A DNA stretch of 64,000 nucleotides from Alteraurantiacibacter buctensis (GTDB lineage: Bacteria; Pseudomonadota; Alphaproteobacteria; Sphingomonadales; Sphingomonadaceae): NCBI RefSeq assembly GCF_009827655.1, contig NZ_WTYV01000002.1, positions 657-64,656 of the forward strand, read 5' to 3'. Both the position numbers and the translations under genes were made by a program. The notes beneath the pieces were generated by a model. The model did not search any database, was not told the DNA's origin, and saw only the letters and a program-made list of their open reading frames with translations. Shown here one piece after another: positions 17,701 to 25,885 of this stretch; the stretch's first letter is position 1, and each line of letters starts with the position of its first letter.

Positions 17701-19842
17701 AGCGTGGGCGGCGACATCACCAGCGAAGACGGGGACGATGCCGTGACCAATGGCGGCACCGTGGGCGGCGACGTGAACCTGGGCGGTGGCGAGAACCAAT
17801 TCACCAACACCGGCGAGGTGGGCGGCGAAGTAGCCAGCGGCTTCGAGGACGATAGCGTGACCAACAACGGCTCGGTCGGCGGCTCGGTTTACCTCGACGG
17901 TATTCCCGCACCTGACCCTGACCAGCAGCAGGCCGCGCTCGCCTACCAGCGCACGCTGATGCGCGTCACGCAGGCACTGGAGCCGACCGGCGGCGACGAC
18001 ACCTTCACCAACTCCGACGTGGTGGAAGGCGGCGTGTTTGCCGGGGCCGGCAACGATACCGTCACCAACACCGGCACCATCGGGGGCGACCTGGACCTGG
18101 GCGATGGCAACGATACGCTGGTGCTGCAGGGCTCCTGGGCTATCGGCGGCACCACCGATGGCGGTGCGGGCACCGATGCCGTGAACCTGACCCTGCGGGG
18201 CGGGGCGCAACAGCAGGCGCTGGACCTGGCGCGGTTCACCGGTTTCGAGACGCTGGGCATCGGTGGCAGCGGCATCGGCGTGGTGAGCGGCAACGTGGCC
18301 TTCACCCAGATCAACGTGGGGGCCAACCGCCTGATCGGTGCGGCGGGATCGACCATCACCGGCAACGTGGCGGTGGCTGCGGGCGGCACGTTCGGCAGCG
18401 CGGGCACGGTCAACGGCAATATCACGGTGGCATCGGGTGGCACCCTGTCGCCCGGCGCATCGCCGGCGGTGATGACCGTCAATGGCGACGTCTCGCTGGC
18501 GGCCGGTTCCACCACCGTGTTCGAGTTCGTGCCCGCCCCGGGCCAGAGCGACCAGTTGCTGATCGATGGCACGCTGACCATCGCCAGCGGCGCGACGCTG
18601 AACCTCACCGGCAACCGGCCGCTGACCCCGGGCACGCCTTACGACCTGATCGTGGCCGACCAGATCAGCGGCCAGTTCACCATCGGCACCTGGGACAAGT
18701 CGCTGGTGCAGGGCTTCCTGCGCTATGTGGACGGCGCGGCGACGGACCGGCTGCAACTGCTCGGCACTTTCGTGTTCCAGTCTGCGCAGGGTCCGCAGCC
18801 GACGGCGGCGGTCAATTACGTCAACAGCCTGCTGCTGGGCGGGACGGCCTCGACCGCGCTCAATGCCGCGATCCCGCAACTGCTCGACAACTCGGGCTTT
18901 GCCAGCGTGGCGGCCTTCTCGTTGTTGACGCCGGAGCCCTACGCCTCGGCCACCCAGCTTGGCGTGGAGACGGGGCTGAGCGTTGCGAAGGCTTCGCGTA
19001 AGGGCTTGGTCGAGGTTGCCGCGGACGAGCCCACGCTGTTCGGGTTCGGCACCGGCTTCGGCGCCTGGCGCACTCTGGCGGCTGATGGCACGCTGGGCAC
19101 GTCGCGCGCCCGCAACCACGAAACCGGCTTGATCGGTGGCATCGGCTTTGGCAGCAGCACGGCATCGGCGGGGGCTTTCGTCGGCTATCTCGACGGACGC
19201 CAGCGGATCGCCGCACTGGATGCGCAAACCAATGTGGACGGCATGCTGGCGGGCATCGCCAGCCATCTGGGCGGGGCTGGTTTCACGCTCGATGCGCTGG
19301 CCGGCTACCACTGGGGCAAGGCGGAAACGCAGCGCAGCGTGCCGGCGGGCGGCAGCGCGGGTGATGACTATACCCTGCGCACCCTGGTGCTGGATGCCCA
19401 CGCCGGTTACGCCCTTGACCTGGCTGGCCTGTCGGTAACCCCGGCGGCGGGTGTCACGCACATCTCGGTGCGCCGCGCCGCAGCCACCGAAGCGGGCAGT
19501 GCCGCCTATGGCCTGAACGTGGCGGGTGAACGCCATGCCGCCACCTTTGTCGATGGTTCGCTGGCCCTGGCCGGTGCAGCCGACAGGGCGATCCGGCCCT
19601 GGGCTTCGGTCGGCGTGCGGCACCAGCTGGAAGGTGACCTGGTATTCGCCACCGGCTCGTTGCTGGGCTCGGCGGCAACCTTCACCGTGCCGGGCGCACC
19701 GCGCAAAGATACGGTAGTTACGGCTGGTGCCGGCCTTGAGACCGACCTGGTCCCCAACGTCAGCGTGAGCGCCGCCTACAGCGGCGAGTTCGGCGGCGGT
19801 TCCGGCAACGGAGTGACGATCGGCCTGCGCGCCCGGTTCTGA
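14752..19842 (+). CDS. large autotransporter (type Va secretion) with repetitive beta-solenoid passenger
   Basis: 1696 residues. A signal peptide ends near AQNAQAQ (about residue 32). The passenger (about 33-1380) is rich in N-x-G-T-I repeats typical of a right-handed beta-solenoid. Residues 771-808 and 892-1043 contain strict 19-residue repeats; further copies surround the GNDT-rich segment near 1100. A pertactin-like stabilising segment (LSPGASPAVMTVNGDV) is near 1240. The outer-membrane beta-barrel runs from about 1420 to the terminal Phe of LRARF. No protease, lipase or other catalytic domain was recognised, and Cys is nearly absent. Likely an adhesin or surface-layer-like protein. It is divergent from the LuxR-hydrolase gene and followed by a strong hairpin. 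Confidence 0.9.
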   Translation: MTVAVSSAARLRASLTLGASLAALALAQNAQAQSACPGVVQGNVCLVTVEGSSGAVDAANNPVFILTNNGTITGGPAVSQGGSSTLVVLNNGTITATNGTAISGAYRLSSYVDNKGTINGNVVVADPPQPNVFTFGFITFISNTGSVVNGDVTLASNGFTRANFIQRGADDGVTGTISAGQGLDIYTRSYTTSQSLALAQALPATFEIAGYEALGTDTTLTLTGQSGTISLMGDGNVVNEGTISRGPSNEAIGYYGTTVNVIRRPQIPLGQPGSFLAVFYGPGLNSFTNNGTVNGDINNLGTASFINNGTISMTSTTNGMVIAGKTDAAFTFVNSGTIAMSDDGARPAGLSVVREFDGGVDAGVRLRSAVFTTQTADVSITNSGQITGGVDARFAADDLTFTNSGLIAGHVSSTAGYIPGVYINAGQLGIHVGDESHYDGASATVVNTATGEIRNGLVLDASTLAASIDNRGTIGIGYAGDAIRVDQFLDAETIDNTSFDFDNSGTINGNVELNLGTTTVTVQNSGNLNGAGAPVDQDTFPDLIFNGGGIALAVENATVGDQTVSFVNSGTIATTARAQTGVVIELDSDDDRDNIVDVSGVSATVNVTNSGTISATGGATIVTRQFATFLEEGQVLVNPMAALAVDASDIPAEAVITIDNQAGGVIRAGGTPNVLTPNGYSAVPNGVDGALTVAVFASGKTINITNAGTIQGGAGSNFGANLVSNNVEPRDGYLAGAIHTEGDEYGSDDETAVYIASRDTVTNTATGTIIGSIDLGGNDDTLANNGSITGDIYLRDGNDSVSNYGTLTGNLYLGSGDDSFTQAVSAVFNGTADGQDGNDTFNLDLTGGGTIDQSIYTRLLNFEVFNLVGQGQVDVDLGDDDDDFANDGELEGDVNLGNGSNSFENSGTVAGNVTSGDGSDDIGNDGTVDGSVGLGEGDNTFENTGTVTGDVSGGDGTDDVANEGEVGGSVNLGGGDNALNNSGSVGGDITSEDGDDAVTNGGTVGGDVNLGGGENQFTNTGEVGGEVASGFEDDSVTNNGSVGGSVYLDGIPAPDPDQQQAALAYQRTLMRVTQALEPTGGDDTFTNSDVVEGGVFAGAGNDTVTNTGTIGGDLDLGDGNDTLVLQGSWAIGGTTDGGAGTDAVNLTLRGGAQQQALDLARFTGFETLGIGGSGIGVVSGNVAFTQINVGANRLIGAAGSTITGNVAVAAGGTFGSAGTVNGNITVASGGTLSPGASPAVMTVNGDVSLAAGSTTVFEFVPAPGQSDQLLIDGTLTIASGATLNLTGNRPLTPGTPYDLIVADQISGQFTIGTWDKSLVQGFLRYVDGAATDRLQLLGTFVFQSAQGPQPTAAVNYVNSLLLGGTASTALNAAIPQLLDNSGFASVAAFSLLTPEPYASATQLGVETGLSVAKASRKGLVEVAADEPTLFGFGTGFGAWRTLAADGTLGTSRARNHETGLIGGIGFGSSTASAGAFVGYLDGRQRIAALDAQTNVDGMLAGIASHLGGAGFTLDALAGYHWGKAETQRSVPAGGSAGDDYTLRTLVLDAHAGYALDLAGLSVTPAAGVTHISVRRAAATEAGSAAYGLNVAGERHAATFVDGSLALAGAADRAIRPWASVGVRHQLEGDLVFATGSLLGSAATFTVPGAPRKDTVVTAGAGLETDLVPNVSVSAAYSGEFGGGSGNGVTIGLRARF
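17425..17880 (+). repeat. eight tandem 57-bp coding repeats in the autotransporter
   Basis: Eight consecutive units of exactly 57 bp (19 residues), residues 892-1043. Two types alternate: A units such as GDVNLGNGSNSFENSGTVA and B units such as GNVTSGDGSDDIGNDGTVD, giving four 114-bp A-B super-repeats. Spacing is exact though the DNA has diverged, so selection acts on the protein register. Further 19-residue units occur at 17062-17175. Confidence 0.9.
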
Positions 19843-19853
19843 TCCGGAAAGGT

Positions 19854-19886
19854 GGGCGAGAGGGGCAGTGACTGCCACTCTCGCCC
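19854..19886 (+). terminator. hairpin terminator after autotransporter
   Basis: Stem GGGCGAGAG/CTCTCGCCC extended inward by GGCAG/CTGCC with one G-A mismatch and a 3-nt loop, 12 nt after the stop codon. No clear T-run follows, so termination may be weak or the hairpin may protect the mRNA 3' end. The remaining gap to 20017 shows nothing else. Confidence 0.7.
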
Positions 19887-20017
19887 AGCCGGAAGGCCCA
19901 AGTCCCCGGCGTCTCTTCCCCCTGATCCGGCAAGGAGCCACAGCGCAGTCTTGCCATCGTGCTGGCAAGCCAGCGAGGGCCATCGTAGAATGATGACCCT
20001 GGGGTAGGGGGAATCAC

Positions 20018-20851
20018 ATGACGCAGAAGAAGAGAGATCTGGGAGAGCTGATCGCGGAATTCATTGCCGTGCTGATCATCATCACGGTCGGCAACTCCGC
20101 AGCGGCGATGTATGTGCTTTACGATCCCAGCCCCTATGCCACGTCCTATTTCGGCGTCTGCATCGTGTGGGGCCTCGCCGTTACGCTCGCGATTTGCGTC
20201 ACCGGCGCGGTATCGGGCACCCATGCCAATCCTGCCGTGACGCTGGCCCTGGCGCTGTTCCGGGGCTTTCCGGCGCGCAAGATCGTGCCCTATTGGGTGG
20301 CCCAGGTGCTGGGCGGCATCGCCGGGGCGGCGTTGGTCCTGCAGATGTTCGGCCCGGTGATCGATACCTACACCCTGGCCGAGGGGGTAAGCCGCGCCGA
20401 CGGGGGTGCCGCGGGCGTATTCTTCACCCATCCGGGCGAACACATGACGCCCCTGCGCGCCTTCGTGAACGAGATTATCCTCACCGCCATCCTGCTGCTG
20501 GGCATTTTCGCCATCACCGAGAAATACAACACCATGGCCCCGCAGGCCAATTCGGGCGCGCTGATGATCGGTCTGCTGGTGGCCATGATCGGCGGCGCGG
20601 CGGGCCATCTGGAAGCCTGGCCGCTCAATCCCGCGCGCGACCTTGGGCCGCGCATCTTCGCCTATTTTGCCGGCTGGGGCGAGGCTGCATTCCCGGCGCC
20701 CATGAACTACTGGTGGGTGCCCATTGCCGGCCCGCTGTGCGGAGGCGTGGTGGGGGCGGCACTCTACCAGTACCTGATTTATCCCTTCCTGCCCGAGCGC
20801 GAACGGGCGATGTACGAGCAGGAACTGGCCGAGGAACAGAGCCGGGCCTGA
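20018..20851 (+). CDS. glpF: aquaglyceroporin / glycerol facilitator (MIP family)
   Basis: 277 residues, six membrane helices plus the two half-helices with NPA motifs: GTHANPAVTL (about 66-75) and LNPARDLGPR (about 205-214). The Asp after the second NPAR is the mark of glycerol facilitators as opposed to water channels. The start ATG follows AGGGGGAA. It is 60 nt upstream of glycerol kinase, which traps the imported glycerol as glycerol-3-phosphate. No glpD or glpR is in the window. Confidence 0.9.
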   Translation: MTQKKRDLGELIAEFIAVLIIITVGNSAAAMYVLYDPSPYATSYFGVCIVWGLAVTLAICVTGAVSGTHANPAVTLALALFRGFPARKIVPYWVAQVLGGIAGAALVLQMFGPVIDTYTLAEGVSRADGGAAGVFFTHPGEHMTPLRAFVNEIILTAILLLGIFAITEKYNTMAPQANSGALMIGLLVAMIGGAAGHLEAWPLNPARDLGPRIFAYFAGWGEAAFPAPMNYWWVPIAGPLCGGVVGAALYQYLIYPFLPERERAMYEQELAEEQSRA

Positions 20852-20911
20852 GCCAACCGCCGTCACTGGCAACAGCCAGGGCCGATCCAATTGCCGGAGA
20901 GATAAACAGCC

Positions 20912-22399
20912 ATGCCGCAGCCAACCCATATCCTGGCGATCGACCAGGGGACCACGTCCACCCGTTGCATCCTGTTCGATAGCGCAGCCCGGCCGCTGGC
21001 CGTGGCGCAGCGCGAATTCGCCCAGCACTATCCGGAACTGGGCTGGGTGGAGCATGACCCGGAGGATATCTGGAGCGATACCGTGGCCACCATGCGCGAG
21101 GTGGTTGCCACGGCGGGCATCGATGCATCCGCCATCGCCGGCATCGGCATTACCAACCAGCGCGAGACGGTGGTGGTGTGGGACCGTGCGACCGGCCGGC
21201 CAATCCATCGCGCCATCGTGTGGCAGGACCGACGTACTTCCGAACTGTGCGGGCAGTTGAAGGCCGACGGGGCCGAAGCAATGGTTACACAGAAGACCGG
21301 CCTGCTGATCGACCCCTATTTCTCAGCTACCAAGCTGGCGTGGATCCTTGACAATGTGCCCGGCGCGCGGGCGGCGGCAGAGCGGGGCGAACTGGCCTGC
21401 GGAACGATCGACACCTTCCTGCTATCGCGCCTGACGCGCGGCAGGGTGCACGCCACCGACCCCACCAACGCCGGCCGGACGCTGCTGTTCGACATCATGG
21501 CGCAGCAATGGGACGAGGAGCTGCTGCGGCTGTTCAGGGTGCCGCCAGCGATCCTGCCCGAAGTGCGCGACAATGCCTGCCTGTTCGGTGAGTGCGATCC
21601 CGACATCCTGGGCCACGCCATCCCCATCGCCGGCATGGCGGGGGACCAGCAGGCCGCACTGTTTGGCCAGGGGTGCTTCCGCCCGGGCATGGCCAAGTCC
21701 ACCTATGGCACGGGCTGCTTCGCCCTGATGAACATCGGCACTACGCCGGTCCTCTCATCCAACCGCCTGCTGACCACGCCCGCCTATCGGCTTGCCGGCG
21801 TCACCACCTATGCGCTGGAAGGCTCGATCTTCGTGGCCGGGGCAGCGGTGAAGTGGCTGCGCGACGGGCTGAAGATCATCACCCGCGCCTCCGAGACGCA
21901 CGACATGGCCACACGGGTCCCGGACAGCCACGGGGTCTACATGGTCCCCGCCTTCGTGGGCCTTGGCGCGCCCTACTGGAACCCGGACGTGCGCGGGCTG
22001 ATCTGCGGGCTGACGCTGGATGCCACCGATGCCCACCTGGCGCGCGCGGCGCTGGAATCGGTCGCCTTCCAGACCAAGGACCTGGTCGACGCGATGCGGG
22101 CGGATTCCGCGCCGGGCCAGGGTGCTCTGCGGGTGGACGGCGGCATGGCCGCCAACGACTGGCTGTGCCAGTTCCTGGCCGATATCCTCGCTGCGCCCGT
22201 TGAACGCCCCTCTACCGTAGAGACAACCGCGCTGGGGGCCGCCTTCCTGGCCGGACTGGGCACGGGTCTGTGGACGGGGCTGGACCAGCTGGAGCAGGTA
22301 TGGAGCCTTAACCGCCGGTTCGAAAGCAAGATGGACCCCGCCTTGCGGACGACCATGATCGGTGGCTGGCGCAAGGCCGTGGAGCGGACCCTGCTCTAA
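20912..22399 (+). CDS. glpK: glycerol kinase
   Basis: 495 residues, the usual length. It begins with the phosphate-binding motif [15 protein letters not shown] and contains the FGGY-family segments [12 protein letters not shown] (about 91-102), STYGTGCF (about 264-271) and the C-terminal [15 protein letters not shown]. It phosphorylates glycerol with ATP in the cytoplasm. GGAGAGA precedes the start. The gene is cotranscribed with the facilitator and its stop is 8 nt from the convergent Lrp gene. Confidence 0.97.
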   Translation: MPQPTHILAIDQGTTSTRCILFDSAARPLAVAQREFAQHYPELGWVEHDPEDIWSDTVATMREVVATAGIDASAIAGIGITNQRETVVVWDRATGRPIHRAIVWQDRRTSELCGQLKADGAEAMVTQKTGLLIDPYFSATKLAWILDNVPGARAAAERGELACGTIDTFLLSRLTRGRVHATDPTNAGRTLLFDIMAQQWDEELLRLFRVPPAILPEVRDNACLFGECDPDILGHAIPIAGMAGDQQAALFGQGCFRPGMAKSTYGTGCFALMNIGTTPVLSSNRLLTTPAYRLAGVTTYALEGSIFVAGAAVKWLRDGLKIITRASETHDMATRVPDSHGVYMVPAFVGLGAPYWNPDVRGLICGLTLDATDAHLARAALESVAFQTKDLVDAMRADSAPGQGALRVDGGMAANDWLCQFLADILAAPVERPSTVETTALGAAFLAGLGTGLWTGLDQLEQVWSLNRRFESKMDPALRTTMIGGWRKAVERTLL

Positions 22400-22407
22400 C
22401 GCCCTGC

Positions 22408-22863
22408 CTATCCAACCGGGAAGCCGCGCCAGCGCTTGATGGTGCGGATGGCAAAGCTGGAACGCATCGCGCTGACCCCGGGCAGGCGCGACAGGCAATC
22501 GCGGTGGATGCTGTCGAAATGCTCCAGATCGCGCGCGCACACGCGCAGGATGTAGTCGGCGCTGCCCGACATCAGGTGGCATTCGAGGATGTCGGAATAG
22601 TCGAGCACCGCCCGTTCGAACGCGGCCATCGCCTCGCTGCTCTGGCTGGTGAGGGTGATCTCGACGAAGGCGTTGAGCTTCAGGCCCAGCTTCTGCGGGT
22701 CCAGCGTGGCGCTGTAGCCGCGAATGAAGCCCGCCGCCTCCAGCGACTTGATGCGCCGGTGGCAGGCGGAGCTGGAGACGTTGGCCAGGGCTGCCAGATC
22801 GGCGATCGACAGCGAGGAATCTTTCTGCAGGGCGGCAAGCAGGATTGCGTCGCTGCGATCCAT
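22408..22863 (-). CDS. Lrp/AsnC-family transcriptional regulator
   Basis: 151 residues: an N-terminal helix-turn-helix (DRSDAILLAALQKDSSLSIADLAALANVSSSACHRRIKSLEA) and a C-terminal RAM effector-binding domain with the sensing segment LECHLMSGSADYILRVCARD. It is divergent from alanine dehydrogenase, the standard arrangement for an AldR-like activator that responds to alanine. The 131-bp gap carries repeated GGGATGG/CCATCC elements. Confidence 0.92.
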   Translation of the reverse strand: MDRSDAILLAALQKDSSLSIADLAALANVSSSACHRRIKSLEAAGFIRGYSATLDPQKLGLKLNAFVEITLTSQSSEAMAAFERAVLDYSDILECHLMSGSADYILRVCARDLEHFDSIHRDCLSRLPGVSAMRSSFAIRTIKRWRGFPVG

Positions 22864-22878
22864 AATCTTTTCCCGATT

Positions 22879-22905
22879 CCATCCGGTTGAACGGGATGGT
22901 ATCCC
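22879..22905. promoter_or_regulatory. inverted repeats in the Lrp-alanine dehydrogenase gap
   Basis: CCATCC (22879-22884) pairs with GGATGG (22894-22899), and overlapping it GGGAT-GGT-ATCCC (22893-22905) is a perfect hairpin or palindrome followed by a T-run. Located 16-42 nt before the Lrp start and about 90 nt before ald. Probably binding sites for the Lrp protein; no transcript enters from the left that would need a terminator here. Confidence 0.45.
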
Positions 22906-22994
22906 ATTTTTTCAGAAATACACGGCCAAAGTGGCAACCAATTCCTTCGCCCTTGCGTTAGCATCCCCTGCATAACTTGCAGGGGACTGAGCCA

Positions 22995-24110
22995 ATGCGT
23001 GTCGGTACGGTCAAGGAAATCAAGAACCACGAATACCGCGTCGGCCTGACGCCCGAGAGCGTCCGCGAACTGGCCGCTGCCGGGCAGGAGGTGTGGGTGG
23101 AAACCGGTGCGGGCCTGGGTATCGGGGCCGACGATGCGGCATATGTCGCCGCCGGCGGCACGATCATCGCCACTGCTGCCGAGATCTTCGCCCAGTGCGA
23201 AATGGTGGTGAAGGTGAAGGAACCGCAGCCCGTGGAGCGGGCGCAACTGCGCCAAGGCCAGATCCTCTACACCTACCTGCACCTGGCCCCGGACCCCGAA
23301 CAGACGGCCGACCTGGTGAAATCCGGCGTTACCGCCATCGCCTATGAGACGGTGACGGGCGAGGGCAACACCCTGCCGCTGCTGAAGCCGATGAGCCAGG
23401 TGGCCGGACGGATGGCGATCCAGGCCGGGGCGACAGCGCTGGAGAAGGCCCACGGCGGGCGCGGCGTGCTGCTGGGCGGCGTGCCCGGCGTGCTGCCGGC
23501 CAAGGTGGTGGTAATCGGCGGCGGCGTGGTGGGCTTCAACGCCGCGCAGATGGCTGTGGGCCTGGGGGCGGACGTGACCATCCTCGACCGCGATCCCAAT
23601 GTGCTGGAGCGGCTGGACAGCCACTTCGTAGGCCGCGCCCGCACGCTCTTTTCAGGCCGCGCGGCGCTGGCGAGCGAGGTGGCGGAGGCCGACCTGGTGA
23701 TCGGCGCGGTGCTGGTGCCAGGCGCGGCTGCGCCCAAGCTGGTGACGCGCGAGATGCTGGGCACCATGCGCCAGGGCGCGGTGCTGGTGGACGTGGCGAT
23801 CGATCAGGGCGGCTGCTTCGAGACGAGCCGTGCCACCACCCATGCCGATCCGACCTACGTGGTTGATGGCGTGGTCCACTATTGCGTGGCCAACATGCCC
23901 GGTGCCGTGGCACGCACCAGCACCTATGCCCTCAACAACGTCACCCTGCCGCACGCACTGCGTATCGCCAAGCTTGGCTGGCGCGCGGCCCTGGCCGCCA
24001 ACCCGCACCTTGCCGCAGGCCTCAACGTGCACGAGGGCAAGGTGACCTATGAAGCCGTGGCCCGGGACCTGGGCTATGACTACGTGCCGGTAGCCGAGGT
24101 CCTGGGCTGA
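22995..24110 (+). CDS. ald: alanine dehydrogenase
   Basis: 371 residues from ATG 22995, preceded by AGGGGA; an earlier in-frame non-ATG start lacks homology. The N-terminal domain has the catalytic Lys75 (VVKVKEP) and His96 ([10 protein letters not shown]) at the canonical numbers. The NAD-binding Rossmann motif is [16 protein letters not shown] near 175. It interconverts alanine with pyruvate plus ammonia using NAD. Divergent from the Lrp regulator. Confidence 0.97.
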   Translation: MRVGTVKEIKNHEYRVGLTPESVRELAAAGQEVWVETGAGLGIGADDAAYVAAGGTIIATAAEIFAQCEMVVKVKEPQPVERAQLRQGQILYTYLHLAPDPEQTADLVKSGVTAIAYETVTGEGNTLPLLKPMSQVAGRMAIQAGATALEKAHGGRGVLLGGVPGVLPAKVVVIGGGVVGFNAAQMAVGLGADVTILDRDPNVLERLDSHFVGRARTLFSGRAALASEVAEADLVIGAVLVPGAAAPKLVTREMLGTMRQGAVLVDVAIDQGGCFETSRATTHADPTYVVDGVVHYCVANMPGAVARTSTYALNNVTLPHALRIAKLGWRAALAANPHLAAGLNVHEGKVTYEAVARDLGYDYVPVAEVLG

Positions 24111-24116
24111 GATCGG

Positions 24117-24713
24117 TCAGAGCTTCGCGACCTGCTCCTTCGCCGCTGCGATCGAGGCGGCGCGGGCTTCGGGGCCGAAGCCGATCTTGTCTGCCCGGAT
24201 GATGGTAATGTCGGTCACCCCGATGAAGCCGAGGAAAGCCTTGAGCAGGCTTTCCTGGTGCTCGGAGGCATCGCCGTCCGAATACATGCCCCCTTGCGAG
24301 GAGGCGATGATCACCCGCGTATTGCCGGCCAGCCCCTTGGGCCCCGCTTCCGAATAGCTGAACGACATGCCCGGCACGCCCAGCCGGTCAATCCAGGCCT
24401 TGAGCCCGGACGGGATCGAGAAGTTGTACATCGGGGCCCCGATCACGGCCACGTCGGCAGCCAGGAACTGGCGCAGGCTGGCCAGTTCGCTTTCGGTGGC
24501 GGCCTCCATTTCCGGGGTCTTGGCAGCAGACGGGCGACGCAGCGCGCCGGTGGAGATTTCGTCCAGGTGCGGGATGGGGTTTGCCACCAGGTCGAGCCGG
24601 ATGACTTCAGCTCCAGGGTGCTTCGCCGTCAGGTGCTCGACAATGGCGGCGGACACTTCGCGGGTGACCGAATCCGCACCGGTGGTGGCGCTGTCGATAT
24701 GCAGGATCTTCAT
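24117..24713 (-). CDS. azoR: FMN-dependent NADH:quinone/azo reductase (AzoR type)
   Basis: 198 residues with a flavodoxin-like fold. MKILHIDSATTGADSVTREVS is the FMN-phosphate loop region, and GAPMYNFSIPSGLKAWIDRL (about 95-114) is the AzoR signature that stacks on the flavin. SSQGGMYS near 138 is also typical. Such enzymes reduce quinones and azo compounds with NADH. A single gene; the 123 bp upstream to MesD hold only a short hairpin. Confidence 0.93.
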   Translation of the reverse strand: MKILHIDSATTGADSVTREVSAAIVEHLTAKHPGAEVIRLDLVANPIPHLDEISTGALRRPSAAKTPEMEAATESELASLRQFLAADVAVIGAPMYNFSIPSGLKAWIDRLGVPGMSFSYSEAGPKGLAGNTRVIIASSQGGMYSDGDASEHQESLLKAFLGFIGVTDITIIRADKIGFGPEARAASIAAAKEQVAKL

Positions 24714-24815
24714 CTGTCTTCCTTGCTGCTGGGGGGATCATGGCAGAACGCCAATCTCGGCCGGTAATGCACAGCAGGACGATAATTGTCACGACCTTCG
24801 GCGGCGGCAAGGCCC

Positions 24816-24832
24816 GGCAGGGTTTGCCTGCC
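24816..24832 (-). terminator. short hairpin after the MesD gene
   Basis: GGCAGG-GTTTG-CCTGCC lies 4 nt past the MesD stop in a C/G-rich context. No T-run follows on the leftward strand. It may end the methionine operon before azoR, but support is the stem alone. Confidence 0.4.
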
Positions 24833-24836
24833 CCCG

Positions 24837-25865
24837 TCAGCCCGCCAGTTCCTGCCGCACGATCGCCGCGCCGGCAGCCAGCGCCGCCAGCTTGCCCTGT
24901 GCCACGTGGCGGGGCAGCGGGGCCATGCCGCAGTTGGTGGAGGGGTAGAGCCTGTCCGCATCGACGAAGCGCAGCGCCCGGCGCAGCGTATCGGCGACCT
25001 CCTCGGCCGTTTCCACCACGTGGCTGGCCACGTCGATCGCGCCGACCATCACCGTCTTGCCGCGGATCAGCTCGATCAGGTCCATCGGCACGCGCGAGTT
25101 GTGGCACTCCAGCGAGACGATATCGATGCTGGAGCCCTGCAGCTTCGGGAAAGCCTCCTCGTACTGGCGCCATTCTGAGCCGAGCGACTGCTTCCATTCG
25201 GTATTGGCGGCAATGCCGTAGCCATAGCAGATGTGGACTGCGGTGCGGCAGGGCAGCCCCTGGGCCGCCCGTTCCAGCGCAGTAACGCCCCAGTCGTTCA
25301 CCTCGTCGAAGAAGACGTTGAAGGCGGGCTCGTCGAACTGCACGATATCGACCCCGGCGGCGGCGAGTTCGTGCGCCTCCTGGTTCAGGATGCAGGCAAA
25401 TTCCCAGGCCAGCTTCTCGCGGCTGCAATAGTGGGCATCGTGCAGGGTATCGACCATGGTCATCGGGCCGGGCAGCGCCCACTTGATCGGCTGCCCGGTC
25501 TGCCGGCGCAGGAAGCGCGCGTCGTCCACGAAAACCGGTCGCGGGCGGCTGACCGGGCCGACCACGGTTGGCACGCTCGCGTCGTAGCGGTCGCGGATGC
25601 GCACGGTTTCGCGGCGGATGAAATCGACCCCGGCCAGGTGTTCGATGAAGGTGGTCACGAAGTGCTGGCGGGTCTGCTCACCGTCGCTGACAATGTCGAT
25701 CCCGGCGTGCCGCTGGTCAGCCAGCGCCAGGCGCAGGGCATCGCGGCGGCCTTCGTCCAGTTCCTCCCCCGCAAGCTTCCAGGGCGACCAGAGGGTTTCG
25801 GGCTGGGCCAGCCAGCCGGGTTTCGGCAGGCTGCCTGCGGTGGAGGTGGGCAACAATCGCGTCAT
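24837..25865 (-). CDS. mesD: MesD-type core methionine synthase (MetE C-terminal-like)
   Basis: 342 residues from ATG 25865, with only the catalytic MetE-like barrel and none of the N-terminal folate domain of full-length MetE (about 750 residues). Zinc ligands are evident: H211 and C213 (AVHICYGYG), E253 (SLECHNSR), C312 (STNCGMAPL). It follows a DUF1852 gene, the MesX partner. In published work on folate-independent methionine synthases the MesD-MesX pair makes methionine from homocysteine with O2 required and an unidentified methyl source. The assignment rests on size plus the neighbour. Confidence 0.85.
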   Translation of the reverse strand: MTRLLPTSTAGSLPKPGWLAQPETLWSPWKLAGEELDEGRRDALRLALADQRHAGIDIVSDGEQTRQHFVTTFIEHLAGVDFIRRETVRIRDRYDASVPTVVGPVSRPRPVFVDDARFLRRQTGQPIKWALPGPMTMVDTLHDAHYCSREKLAWEFACILNQEAHELAAAGVDIVQFDEPAFNVFFDEVNDWGVTALERAAQGLPCRTAVHICYGYGIAANTEWKQSLGSEWRQYEEAFPKLQGSSIDIVSLECHNSRVPMDLIELIRGKTVMVGAIDVASHVVETAEEVADTLRRALRFVDADRLYPSTNCGMAPLPRHVAQGKLAALAAGAAIVRQELAG

Positions 25866-25885
25866 GGGCAAGGGGCTTTCGGGGA

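Noticed and set aside
17425..17880. CRISPR array or minisatellite from regular 57-bp spacing
   Set aside because: Units are in-frame, adjacent without spacers, and diverged in DNA while keeping the protein pattern; they are coding repeats of the autotransporter.
17062..18180. RTX toxin (type I secretion)
   Set aside because: The gene has an N-terminal signal peptide and a C-terminal autotransporter barrel, with no type I export genes nearby; only the acidic turns look RTX-like.
22893..22911. Intrinsic terminator (hairpin plus T-run) before alanine dehydrogenase
   Set aside because: No rightward transcript is expected to enter from the left because glpK ends 490 bp earlier facing the Lrp gene; an operator or promoter element is more likely.
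24837..25865. Truncated metE pseudogene
   Set aside because: All four zinc-ligand positions are intact, the frame is clean and the MesX partner is adjacent, so it is a complete core-type enzyme.
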